Assembly (NCBI GenBank): GCA_963971285.1
Contig: OZ020244.1
Location: 1,240,001 to 1,304,000 of the forward strand
Direction of reading: 5' to 3'
Origin: Astropecten irregularis
Taxonomy: Eukaryota; Echinodermata; Asteroidea; Paxillosida; Astropectinidae
DNA length: 64,000 nt
This document shows, piece after piece, positions 13,087 through 24,203 of this stretch (positions are counted from its first letter, which is position 1; every line of letters begins with the position of its first letter). Position numbers and translations under genes: made by a program. Below the pieces are notes generated by a model. The model ran no database searches. It was not told where the DNA came from and saw only the letters and a list, made by a program, of their open reading frames with translations.

Positions 13087-15436
13087 TATTATTATTATTA
13101 TTATTTATTCGACCTCAACAACAAATACAATACAGAACAAGAACAAGAACAATGATGTTGAAACAAAGCCCAAGCACAAAAAAAATCAAGCAAAGGAACG
13201 TAAACAATGATAATTTATAATAGTAATTATAATCGTAATGGAGAGCGGCTAGACAAGAAGAACAGCAAAGTAAAGGCGATGAAAAAACCGTAAGACCAAG
13301 GAGAGGAGCATGCAAGAATGGGAAATCAAATTCACGTTAAGACTAAACAACGGGAAGAACCAATAAAACTAACAACAATGACAATAACAATTTTATGCAG
13401 GTCAGGGACAACAAAAGTAAACTAAATTACTGTTGCTCGGAAGCATGCGGTCCCAACATAATATGTACTACAACAAAAGACACGTAAAAAGCACACACAA
13501 CAGGTTGAGAGGAAAAGCAATCAAGTCCACACTCTTGCATGTTCTCAACTAAGCTAGGAGGTAAAATTGAATGGAACTGGAATGAAAAGGAAAGGCAATT
13601 AATGTGAGTTTAAGCAGAAGTCGTGAAGTAGGCGGAGAAGTGTCGGCAAAGGACTAACTACAGCGGCTTCTCGAATGTGTGAAGGAGTAGTGTTCCAAAA
13701 CCTAGGGAATCGACGGGAAGGAGAGTGTAGTAACAGGTCAGTGCGAGCAGGAAGATGGCGGAATGTGAGTGAGTCGGGATGACGGGGATTGATAATAATG
13801 TTGTTATAAATGAAGGGAGTCGCAGATTGATAAGCCGTGCAGAACCTTGAACGCAAAGGAACAAAGAAGATAATTACGCCTATGGATTAGGGAGTGCCAG
13901 TTAAGCCGCTGCAATCTGTCCTCGTACGACATTTCTTCCCGTCTTTGGCCAAGGGCAAGTCGGGTAGCAGTACGTTGGACTCTTTCGAGTTTATGCTGTT
14001 GACTTGTGGTGTGTGGGTGCCAAGCTGGCAAGCCGTATTCAAGTATAGGGAGAATGAGCGACTTGTATAATGTGAAAATTGCATTCGGGGAGGAGCCCCT
14101 AGCAATCGTTCTGATGAACCCCAAGAGGCGATTGGCTCTAGCTACGATAGAGTCGACATGTGATGTCCAGTTGAGGTTGCTATCTATAGTGAGGCCCAAA
14201 TATTGATGTGAGTTAGTGCTATTCAGTGGAATGTTACCTAAATTATAAACTGGAGGGTTTATTTGGCATCTCCTAGTGATATGCATGACTTTGGTTTTGC
14301 CAGTATTGAAGGTCATGTCATTAACATCACACCAGTTTTTAAGTGTATCTAAATCCAGTTGAAGCTCAGTTACATCGTCATGACACTGTATGACACGGTA
14401 TAAGAGACAATCATCTGCGAATAGTAAACAGCTGGAGGAAATTGACAAGGATATATGTCATTAACAAAAAGATTGAATAATAAGGGGCCAAGTACGCTAC
14501 CATGGGGTACACCTGAAGTGACATCCACCCATGGAGAGACGCCACCCCCAAAGATTACCCGCTGCCTGCGACCAGTCAAAAACGATCGAATCCAATGCCA
14601 CAACTCACCCCGCAAGTTGAATGTAGTAGCCAGTTTCTCAAGTAGGATGTGATGTGGCATTGTATCGAAAGCCCTGGACATGTCCAGGAAGACTGCGTCT
14701 ATTCTAGGGGGACAACGTCTGTCCAAGGTGGAAGACCATGAATGAATAATGTTGGTAAGCTGGGTGACACAGCTCTTGTGTTTAACAAAACCGTGTTGAT
14801 TGGTATTGAGGAGGCCAAAAGTGGCTAAATGGTCATTAATGGCTACACAGATAATCCGCTCAAGAATTTTGCACAAAACGGAAGTCAGAGCAACAGGTCT
14901 ATAGTTGGATAACAATGACTTGTCACCCTTTTTGTGAACGGTTGTGATGTTGGCGCAGCGCCAGATATCCGGCAATACACCCGCCCTCAGAGATGCACCA
15001 AACAACAAACTAAGAGGATGGGAAATTTCGGGAGCAATTTTGTTCAGAACACTGGGTATGATACCATCTGGTCCAGGGGATTTATTGGAGGGAAGCTTGC
15101 GAAGCATAGCAGCAATTTGGCCAGGAGATGCAGCAATGTGAGACAAACAAGGTATATGATGCAAGCAAGGAGCGGGGTTGGTAGGAACTGGACCGGATGG
15201 TTTACAAACAGAGGAAAAATAATCACTAAAACCAGCAGTAATAGACTGAGGGTGAGTAAATTTACAGTTACCATGAGTAAATGAAGGAGGAGGGGGCGAT
15301 TGTTTTCGGCTTCTAACAAATGACCAGAATTTGCGTCTATTATCATGAGATTCAAACAACATGTTAACATAATGGCAGGAAGCTATGCGAACTGAAGTTT
15401 TTACCTCATTACGAACAGACTTATACAAATTCAATT
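13087..15436 (-). mobile_element. CR1/L2-like non-LTR retrotransposon, 5-prime truncated
   Basis: A minus-strand element lacking the endonuclease half. It starts within the N-terminal part of the reverse-transcriptase region near 15434 and ends in a 3-prime UTR (13110-13598) plus an (AAT)n tail (13087-13110), as expected for the CR1/L2/Jockey group. The matching empty site in the paralogous module (around 18436) fixes both junctions. About 20 extra bases next to the 5-prime end (15418-15436) are absent from the empty copy, and I see no clear target-site duplication. Family assignment rests on the RT motifs and the microsatellite tail. Confidence 0.9.
13599..15434 (-). pseudogene. Reverse transcriptase (LINE ORF2) remnant
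   Basis: RT motifs appear in order on the minus strand: SPGPDGIIP, NYRPVALTSVLCKILE, HGFVKHKSC, FLDMSRAFDT, SGVPHGSVLGPLLFN and the catalytic FADD box. The frame changes twice. The first change lies just before the FADD box, at the ATATAT run 14451-14456, and an extra TA dinucleotide explains it. The second is near 13.80-13.86 kb in the C-terminal region. No endonuclease domain is present. The element is therefore dead in this copy, but divergence is low enough that all motifs are legible. Confidence 0.92.
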
Positions 15437-16163
15437 CCCTTGATTCCTACAACAGCTACACAGATCTTCATTTCCATCAAACAATGAAACTGCTCAAGTT
15501 GTACCTTTTCATCACTACCTCCATGGTTGTGTAACCGTTGTGTGACTGAGAGGCAGGGAGCACTGCCTCTCTTCTTCCTGAAACCGTTTTCCGTCCAGAT
15601 TGCAATCACGAACCTGGTGTCTGCAACAGTTGTCTTCTAACATCCCTGTTGATTGTGAATCCTCATTGAGCAGTGACTCTCAGCTGTGTTTAAGACAAAG
15701 CAACCAAAGTAATCAGTAAATCAGTGCACTTCCATAAGAGTCCAGTAGAAAACAACAAAAGATGGGCATTTTGTAAAGGTACAATAAAAGTGAAATATCA
15801 ACAAGAAAGAGAACACATTGGCAAATCAAATAAAACATCATCACAACAAAAGAGCTCTAGCAATTCAAAAAATAGAGAGAAACAAAGCATGGCAAAGACA
15901 TTTGAATGCACCGTTCAAGCAAAATATACAGTGTAAATGTAACAAATATGTGCATATGAACAATGAATGGCATGATATGGTCTATAACTGAATCAGATGA
16001 ATCAAATGTAGACACAATCAAATTATAACAACACATAACGAATGTATGACAGGAATATTAAGCACTGGAATCATTCATCACACACACAATAGAATGGAAA
16101 TCATGATAACAATGCACAGTTTGTCAAAAACACATTAAAATTTTCATCAATGATTAGAGATCT
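15437..16163. repeat. Module beta, copy 1
   Basis: Homologous to 18437-19165 (GATTCCTACAACAGCTACAC, ACTGCTCAAGTTGTACCTTT, GGGAGCACTGCCTCTCTTCT). Its right half is also repeated at 16621-17101. On the minus strand a splice-acceptor-like sequence precedes an exon-like stretch, but copy 1 has a stop (CTGAGAG for CTGTGAG) and a 2-bp indel relative to copy 2, which argues against coding constraint. Confidence 0.85.
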
Positions 16164-16364
16164 TTAACCCTAACCCTCTTGCATACCACAGTTTACCACA
16201 CGTTTTTTTCTGTGGTAGATGTGGTATCCTGAATACCACAATACACCACAGTGTGGTTTGTGTGGTAATGCATGGTTTATGATCCAGTTTCCATGTGGAG
16301 ATTGTGATAGTGTATGGTAAGCAGCTCTTGTATTGTGTGGCAAGTTTAGAGGGTTAGGGGTTAA
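16164..16364. mobile_element. TTAA-flanked MITE with telomere-like ends
   Basis: The element (16168-16360, 193 bp) begins CCCTAACCCTCT and ends AGAGGGTTAGGGG, with TTAA on each side. Two paralogous empty sites with a single TTAA exist at 17102-17105 and 19157-19160, which proves the TTAA duplication. The interior contains near-palindromic CCACAGTGTGG. TTAA targets and a CCC terminus are established traits of the piggyBac superfamily, so a non-autonomous piggyBac-type element is the best guess. Confidence 0.85.
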
Positions 16365-17335
16365 AGTTGTTCAAATTTCAGGCAAATAACATTATGAGCT
16401 ACACAATACCCGTTTGTGTGGATATCTGCTACTAACCAGTGTGACTTTGTGCCTCTGCTATTGAGTCAAGTCTGTCCTCCATGGTAAACTCTGGCTTCAA
16501 TGTAACCACGGTGACCTTTGACCTTTGCATGATGATGCGTCCTCAATGTCTGGTGGCATAGGACTGTTTCAGACAAATCAAGCATAGTGAATCGTGAGTG
16601 TATCGTGAATCTGTGTGTAAAACACAGCAACCATATCAATCAGGACTTAATTAAATTCAGCAAAACAGTGCACTTTCACAAGAGTCCAATATGCCTAACA
16701 ATGGGCATGATTTTGTAAAGGTAAAATAAAAGTGAAATATCAACAAGAAAGAGAACACAATGGCACATCAAATAAAACATGATCACAACAAAAGAGATCT
16801 AGCAATTCAAAAGATAGAGAGAGAAACAAAGGATGGCAAAGACATTTGAATGTACAGTTCAAGCAAAATATACAGTGTACATGTATATGTAAGAGATATG
16901 CATATGAACAATGAATGGCAGGATATTGTCTATAATCAGTTTAAGACACAAAATGTAAAACAATCAAATTATAACAACACAAAATAATGTATGACAGGAA
17001 TATTAGGCATTAGAATCATTCATCACACAAACAAAACAATGAAAATAATGATATCAATGCACAGTTTGTCCAAAACAGTTTTCATCAATGATTAAAGATC
17101 TTTAAAGTTTTTAAATTTCAGGCAAAAGACATTATGAGCTATACAGTATACAATACCTGTTTGTGTGGATATCTGCTACTAACCAGTGTGACTTTGTGCC
17201 TCTGCTATTGAGTCAAGTCTGTCCTCCATGGTAAACTCTGCCTTCAATGTAACCACGGTGACCTTTGACCTTCGTATGATGATGTATCCTCAATGTCTGG
17301 TGACATAGGACTGTTTCAGATAAATCAAGCAAAGT
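16365..17335. repeat. Modules gamma, beta-prime, gamma (tandem)
   Basis: Gamma at 16365-16620 and again at 17106-17335 shares GTGACTTTGTGCCTCTGCTA and TTGAGTCAAGTCTGTCCTCC. Beta-prime at 16621-17101 repeats 15690-16160. On the minus strand each gamma copy ends in a donor-like CACAAACAG/GTATTG or its variant, as module alpha does (CACAAGCAG/GTATTG). The modules therefore look like duplicated exon-intron units, but no frame is open throughout. Confidence 0.85.
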
Positions 17336-17675
17336 AAATCATGAGCAATTCATCATAATGGTGCACACCCATCAAAGCAAACAAATAAACACAAGTTTGA
17401 TAATACTGATAAGTAATCGAAACTGCAATGAATGAAAACAAACAACAACAAAAAGTCAAAAACAATCTTCAACTGGAAAGTACCATAAAAAGAAAGAGAT
17501 ACATGATTAAAAAAGTTGGGAATGATTGGAAGAGAAAAGGGGACTGGAAACTTCAAAAACATTTCAATGAACAATTACACAATGCGTTATAGTCATGGTG
17601 ATATCGTTTGGGGTTTAGGATTTTAGGGGTTTGGGGTTTAGAAAAAACAGATATACATAATTAAAGATCAACAAG
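17336..17675. other. No gene seen
   Basis: AT-rich linker between modules. It contains GGGGTTTAGGATTTTAGGGG-type G-rich degenerate repeats near 17609-17640, also seen near 12400-12435. Confidence 0.5.
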
Positions 17676-19165
17676 ACATTTCAGTAAGCAGAGCAACACA
17701 AAATCATCAAAGAGTTTCAGTAGAATAATGGCAGAATAGATTTATCAAAATATGAACAAAACATGAAGTAAGGGAAACAAAAAAGGACATTCAATATTGC
17801 AGTCATTTATTTGATAGAATACTGAAAGGAAAGTGTAAGGCATTCAGCAGCTATATAATACCTCCTTGTGTGTAGGATCAGCCTCTGCTTGTACATGAAG
17901 GACGCCCTCTATAGTATTACATTCATCTCAGGAGGTAAGTGGAGTGCACGTTGTCACATTTCACTGTCCCATCACAACTGCAATACAAATAGTTTCATGA
18001 TTTAGTGAGAACCAATGACTGATTGAAAAACATTACCGAAAGTGACAAAAATTAAGAACATGATACAAGTCTTTAGGCATTTCACTGTCAACGTTGAAAT
18101 AACTTGGGTGAATGACCTGACGTTTAAGAGACTTAGCATTACCCACAATGCAACCTGACCCACAACAAACCAATGTTTTTATCATTTTCTAGAGCAAAGC
18201 ACTTGTATAGCATCATAAAGAGAATGAAATACAACAATGTCCATTGTATGTTCTAAGAGACACAGTTACTTTCAACAGCAAACAGGTAGGTAAAGTAACA
18301 TGTGAGGACATTGACTTGTGTTTATGTAGATTCTGAGAGGACCTGATGACAAGTGATGTCCACACAAGACAATTTCAGGAAAATATTTGTATATAGGAGA
18401 AACCAGACATGACTGGAACTATGGAAGGAAGCATTGATTCCTACAACAGCTACACAGATCTTGATCTCCATCAAACAATGAAACTGCTCAAGTTGTACCT
18501 TTTCATCACTGCCTCCATGGTTGTGTAACTTGTGTGACTGAGAGGCAGGGAGCACTGCCTCTCTTCTTCCTGAAACCGTTTTCTGTCCAGATGGCAATCA
18601 CGAACCTGGTGCCTGCAACAGTTGTCTTCTAACATCCCTGTTGATTGTGAATCCTCATTGAACAGTGACTCACAGCTGTGTGTAAGACAAAGCAACCACA
18701 GCAATCAGTAAAATCAGTGCACTTCCATAAGAGTCCAGTAGAAAACAACAAAAGATGGGCATTTTGTAAAGGTACAATTAAAGTGAAATATCAACAAGAA
18801 ATTAGATAATAAAATGGCACATCAAATAAAACATGATCGCAACAAAAGAGCTCTAGCAATTCAAAAGATAGAGAGAAAAACAAAGGATGGCAAAGACATT
18901 TGAATGCACAGTTCAAGGCTTCAAGCACAATACAGTGTGCACAATGTAAGAATGCATGCATAGGAACAATGAATGGCAGGATATATGGCACAAAATGTAA
19001 ACAATCAAAATTTATCAAAATATAACAACACACAATTATTGTAAGACAGGAAATCTAACAATTGGAATTATTCATCACACAAAATACAGACTGCAAATTA
19101 TGATATCAATGCACAGTTTGTCCAAAACACATGTTTTCATTAATGATTAAAGATCTTTAAAGTAA
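17676..19165. repeat. Modules alpha and beta, copy 2 (empty-site copy)
   Basis: Contiguous alpha (to 18436) and beta (from 18437) without the LINE, and ending at an uninterrupted GATCTTTAAAG where copy 1 carries the telomere-like MITE. It therefore serves as an internal reference for both insertions. Confidence 0.9.
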
Positions 19166-19271
19166 CAAATGAACACTTGAGTAATAAAAACTGCAATGTT
19201 GACAATGAATGAAAACAATGATACAACCACATAATTATGTGAAACAAATTTTGAAATTAGCACGAAGGCCT

Positions 19272-19428
19272 ATAAGCCTTATCGCAAATACCGCCTGGTT
19301 GATTTTGGACAATAGTCGAAAGGCACTGTGGGAAGGGAAAAGGTACAAAATATGCCCCTTTTTCCTTCCCATGGTGCCTTTCCACCATTGTCCAAAATCA
19401 ACCAGGCGGTATTTGCGATAAGGCTTAT
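19272..19428. repeat. Long perfect hairpin (foldback element)
   Basis: Arms 19272-19313 and 19387-19428 are perfectly complementary over 42 bp (start ATAAGCCTTATCGCAAATAC). Imperfect pairing continues inwards through GAAAGGCAC and GGGAAGG to a loop of about 15 nt. It could be a MITE, or a long-hairpin RNA if transcribed. Confidence 0.95.
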
Positions 19429-19435
19429 GGCATGA

Positions 19436-20030
19436 TATGTGCCTAACGCGTCAAACAAGCACGAAGGCCTATGCTATGTGCCTAACGCGTCAAACAGTTC
19501 ACATTACAATACATTATGCACACATTTCGTGTACAATTCATTGTTATTTTTGTGGCAATTTACATGACTTAAATGCTTCAAATCTTAAAAGGAACTTACC
19601 TTCAGTTATCCCTCAGTTGACAAATATAGAGATTCACCCGTCACCGGTGCTGTGGATTTCGCAAACTTGGATTTTGTTTACAGAAATTGTTCGCGTTCTC
19701 ATAAATTATGTCACAGCACAACATGTCAACAGTCTTGATAATTGCATTCAGTCGACAGAGGGCGCTATACTGAAAGTTGAAGAATACTTGAAAAAAAAAA
19801 TTGCTCACCGATGTTTTTTTTTCAGCTGAACTGAGCAAAATGCCCATTATTTACTACAAAGCATTTTGAACTTTTGTTCGCTAAGATACACAAACGACCA
19901 ATCATTAATAAATTCTTAAATTTGGCCAACTTAAAGCCAAGGAAATTACCAATAATTCTTTGAATTAGTAAGACAAATCGTTATTATTGGTTTTTTTTAA
20001 GAGTGCCGATCAGTATTTTGGGATATGGAT
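19436..20030. other. No gene seen
   Basis: Short frames only. A short duplication, ATGTGCCTAACGCGTCAAAC, occurs twice (19437-19496). Confidence 0.5.
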
Positions 20031-20838
20031 CAAAACACCGGAAAACACTGCAAAACACCGGAAGACTACAGGAAAACTACAGGAAAACACATTGACAAAC
20101 ACGCAATCACAATAGAATCATGGCCCTATGCATTCAGCTGATGCGTCAGTGTTGAACTAGGCCGAAGTGCTGGCATTTTTATCAGTAGAGGAGTGGGATA
20201 TACCGGGTACAATTTACCCGAGAGGGATAAAACCAGAACAGAACAGTTTTAACCGTTAGCGGGAGGAGGAAAAACATACAATGTCCTATCTACCTAAAAA
20301 ATAAACCCTCCCCGCAACCCCCCACCGTACCCCCCCCCCCCCAAAAAAAAACACCCCCCAAAAACCCCCAAGAAACCCCCTAAAAACAACAAACATAAAC
20401 GAAAACTACCGGAAAACTGCAAGAAACACCGGATTGTTTTTCCCATCGAAATATATAAAAGGTTAATATGCAAATGAGGTCGGCTGTTGGCTATAAATAA
20501 TATTTTATCTATTTAGGAGAGGAACCAGTCTATTATTTTAGTTTATTGTATTACCTTTATTGCACATCCAGTGTTTGTTTTTCCTGTGTTTTCCGGTGTT
20601 TTCCGGTATATTAGTGTGTTTTCCGGTGTTTTCCGGTATTTAGTGTGTTTTCCTGTAGTTTTCCGGTATTTAGTGTGTTTTCCTGTAGTTTTCCGGTGTT
20701 TTCCGGTATTTAGTGTGTTTTCTGGTGTTTTCCGGTGCATGTATTTACTTAGTGTGTTTTCCTGTAGTTTTCCGGTGTTTTCCGGTGTTTAGTGTGTTTT
20801 CCGGTAGTTTTCCGGTGTTTTCCGGTATTTAGTGTGAC
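20031..20838. repeat. CCGG-rich minisatellite with inverted flank
   Basis: 20573-20838 is a head-to-tail array of TTTTCCGGTGTTTTCCGG and GTATTTAGTGTG variants, with units near 40-60 bp. The complementary sequence (AAAACACCGGAAGACTACAG) lies at 20036-20096, and a short relative lies at 20399-20433, so the region could fold back. Between them, 20329-20390 is a C/A-only low-complexity tract. Confidence 0.9.
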
Positions 20839-22290
20839 CCAAACAGATCATGCTGAGAATGAAGGCTTTGACGTCACACAGCTACATTAAATCCAGACAG
20901 GACAACATTGCATGATTTATAAATCGTCACATATTTAGCTTAGCGGGACTATAGGATGCTTAGAGAAACATAATCTGTGATCTAGACTGGAAATAAAGAG
21001 ACTCCGTGACTGCAATATTTTTCTCAACTTGCCCTACAAAGGGCAGATGAAACAAATTGTGCTCAGATGCCTCAGAATTTAGGCTTTAATCCCGAATTGC
21101 CATAATATATAAATTACACACAGGAAAACAGGAATACGTGGCATGATATATGATACATGATGCTAAGAGTGACATGATCACTCATCTAGGGTGAACATAA
21201 AAAAAGACTCGTGTGGCTGCAATTCAGATTTTCCTAAAAATGCAGCGCGTGCCGTTTTTTATTGTGCCCTCTCGTGACTTCATTTCACCAGCTGCTCGTT
21301 CTACCGTCTTAGGAATCTCGTACAAACCGAGGCGTGGTCTTTATATGCAAAATAGGGAGTTTATTACAAATATTCACAATTTACTCTTAAATTTACATAT
21401 CGTATGTAAATGTCCTGGATTCACATCAACTCCTGGTTTCTGCGCCCTGCCAGGTCAGAAAATTGTCTTAAGAAAATATCTCTTATTACTTAGGACGATT
21501 TGCTATTGTGTAAACGCAATGCCAATGACGTTAAAGACCCAAAGGGAAATAAATTAAGTCTTACCTTCTTCAGTTCATCAACAAGTTTTCTTGTTTTATG
21601 AAGGTTTAGCTCCACGTCCTAGTAATTGCTGTAAATGGCAGCAAACTGAATGTCAGACATGTCGACCGCGCGACAACTCGACTCGAGACAAGTCTAAACA
21701 ACGTCAGAAGTGCGATGTAGAATGTTAGGAATGTGAATAATGTTTGTCGCGTGCCAAAGTGTAAATAATAGGGTCATGTCCCTTTGCCACATGTTGCCGT
21801 TGCAGTAAACAGCGTGATAGAGGGCAGCAGATGACTTAAGTGGCGTCCGATCACTGAATTATTTTATTTTTTTGGAAAGCACAAACAAAACTGCTCAATA
21901 TAAAGTGTTTGCCGCCCTCTGGCAGCGGTTAATGACCAGTTAGCTCATAATTAGAATCTAACATCATTGTGCCTTATCCTTGGCTTTGGTGTAAAGGCTG
22001 TACATTCTGTGTAATAAATGTTTTTACTGCTTTCAGTGGATTACTATGGCAGAGTCCTATAAAGGCAATAAACCCTTTTCATGGAAGAGTATTATTCCTT
22101 AGCAACTCCCAAACAAAGGGTCATTCATATAAAGGAAATGATGAATACCTGTAAGCACTGACACACAGAAAAACACAAATGAAGGAAAAATTGAATACAT
22201 TATTATTATTTCACCAAATTAAATGCTTCATTTATTTCAAAATTTCCCTCATTTAAAAAAAATGTATTCTTTTCATAACTTATCTAGGGG
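20839..22290. other. Subtelomeric sequence, no gene seen
   Basis: No conserved exon or RNA recognised between the CCGG minisatellite and the telomeric array. The plus frame at 21213-21557 has no recognisable domain. Confidence 0.5.
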
Positions 22291-22317
22291 TATGGTGAGG
22301 GTTAGGGTTAGGGTTAG

Positions 22318-22354
<37 letters not shown>

Positions 22355-24162
22355 TGGTTATGGTTATGGTTATGGTTATGGTTATGGTTAGGGTTAGGGT
22401 TAGGGTTATGGTTATGGTTAGGGTTAGGGTTATGGTTAGGGTTATGGTTAGGGTTAGGGTTAGGGTTAGGGTTAGGGTTATGGTTAGGGTTAGGGGTTAG
22501 GGTTAGGGGTTAGGGTTAGGGTTAGGGTTAGGGTTAGGGTTAGGGTTAGGGTTAGGGGTTAGGGTTAGGGTTAGGGTTAGGGTTAGGGTTAGGGTTAGGG
22601 TTAGGGTTAGGGTTAGGGTTAGGGTTAGGGTTAGGGTTAGGGTTAGGGTTAGGGTTAGGGTTAGGGTTAGGGTTAGGGTTAGGGTTAGGGTTAGGGTTAG
22701 GGTTAGGGTTAGGGTTAGGGTTAGGGTTAGGGTTAGGGTTAGGGTTAGGGTTAGGGTTAGGGTTAGGGTTAGGGTTAGGGTTAGGGTTAGGGTTAGGGTT
22801 AGGGTTAGGGTTAGGGTTAGGGTTAGGGTTAGGGTTAGGGTTAGGGTTAGGGTTAGGGTTAGGGTTAGGGTTAGGGTTAGGGTTAGGGTTAGGGTTAGGG
22901 TTAGGGTTAGGGTTAGGGTTAGGGTTAGGGTTAGGGTTAGGGTTAGGGTTAGGGTTAGGGTTAGGGTTAGGGTTAGGGTTAGGGTTAGGGTTAGGGTTAG
23001 GGTTAGGGTTAGGGTTAGGGTTAGGGTTAGGGTTAGGGTTAGGGTTAGGGTTAGGGTTAGGGTTAGGGTTAGGGTTAGGGTTAGGGTTAGGGTTAGGGTT
23101 AGGGTTAGGGTTAGGGTTAGGGTTAGGGTTAGGGTTAGGGTTAGGGTTAGGGTTAGGGTTAGGGTTAGGGTTAGGGTTAGGGTTAGGGTTAGGGTTAGGG
23201 GTTAGGGTTAGGGTTAGGGTTAGGGTTAGGGTTAGGGTTAGGGTTAGGGTTAGGGTTAGGGTTAGGGTTAGGGGTTAGGGTTAGGGTTAGGGTTAGGGTT
23301 AGGGTTAGGGTTAGGGTTAGGGTTAGGGTTAGGGTTAGGGTTAGGGTTAGGGTTAGGGTTAGGGTTAGGGTTAGGGTTAGGGTTAGGGTTAGGGTTAGGG
23401 TTAGGGTTAGGGTTAGGGTTAGGGTTAGGGTTAGGGTTAGGGTTAGGGTTAGGGTTAGGGTTAGGGTTAGGGTTAGGGTTAGGGTTAGGGTTAGGGTTAG
23501 GGTTAGGGTTAGGGTTAGGGTTAGGGTTAGGGTTAGGGTTAGGGTTAGGGTTAGGGTTAGGGTTAGGGTTAGGGTTAGGGTTAGGGTTAGGGTTAGGGTT
23601 AGGGTTAGGGTTAGGGTTAGGGTTAGGGTTAGGGTTAGGGTTAGGGTTAGGGTTAGGGTTAGGGTTAGGGTTAGGGTTAGGGTTAGGGTTAGGGTTAGGG
23701 TTAGGGTTAGGGTTAGGGTTAGGGTTAGGGTTAGGGTTAGGGTTAGGGTTAGGGTTAGGGTTAGGGTTAGGGTTAGGGTTAGGGTTAGGGTTAGGGTTAG
23801 GGTTAGGGTTAGGGTTAGGGTTAGGGTTAGGGTTAGGGTTAGGGTTAGGGTTAGGGTTAGGGTTAGGGTTAGGGTTAGGGTTAGGGTTAGGGTTAGGGTT
23901 AGGGTTAGGGTTAGGGTTAGGGTTAGGGTTAGGGTTAGGGTTAGGGTTAGGGTTAGGGTTAGGGTTAGGGTTAGGGTTAGGGTTAGGGTTAGGGTTAGGG
24001 TTAGGGTTAGGGTTAGGGTTAGGGTTAGGGTTAGGGTTAGGGTTAGGGTTAGGGTTAGGGTTAGGGTTAGGGTTAGGGTTAGGGTTAGGGTTAGGGTTAG
24101 GGTTAGGGTTAGGGTTAGGGTTAGGGTTAGGGTTAGGGTTAGGGTTAGGGTTAGGGTTAGGG

Positions 24163-24203
<41 letters not shown>

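Noticed and set aside
14370-15370. Plus-strand frames opposite the LINE
   Set aside because: They are shadows of the reverse-transcriptase frame on the other strand.
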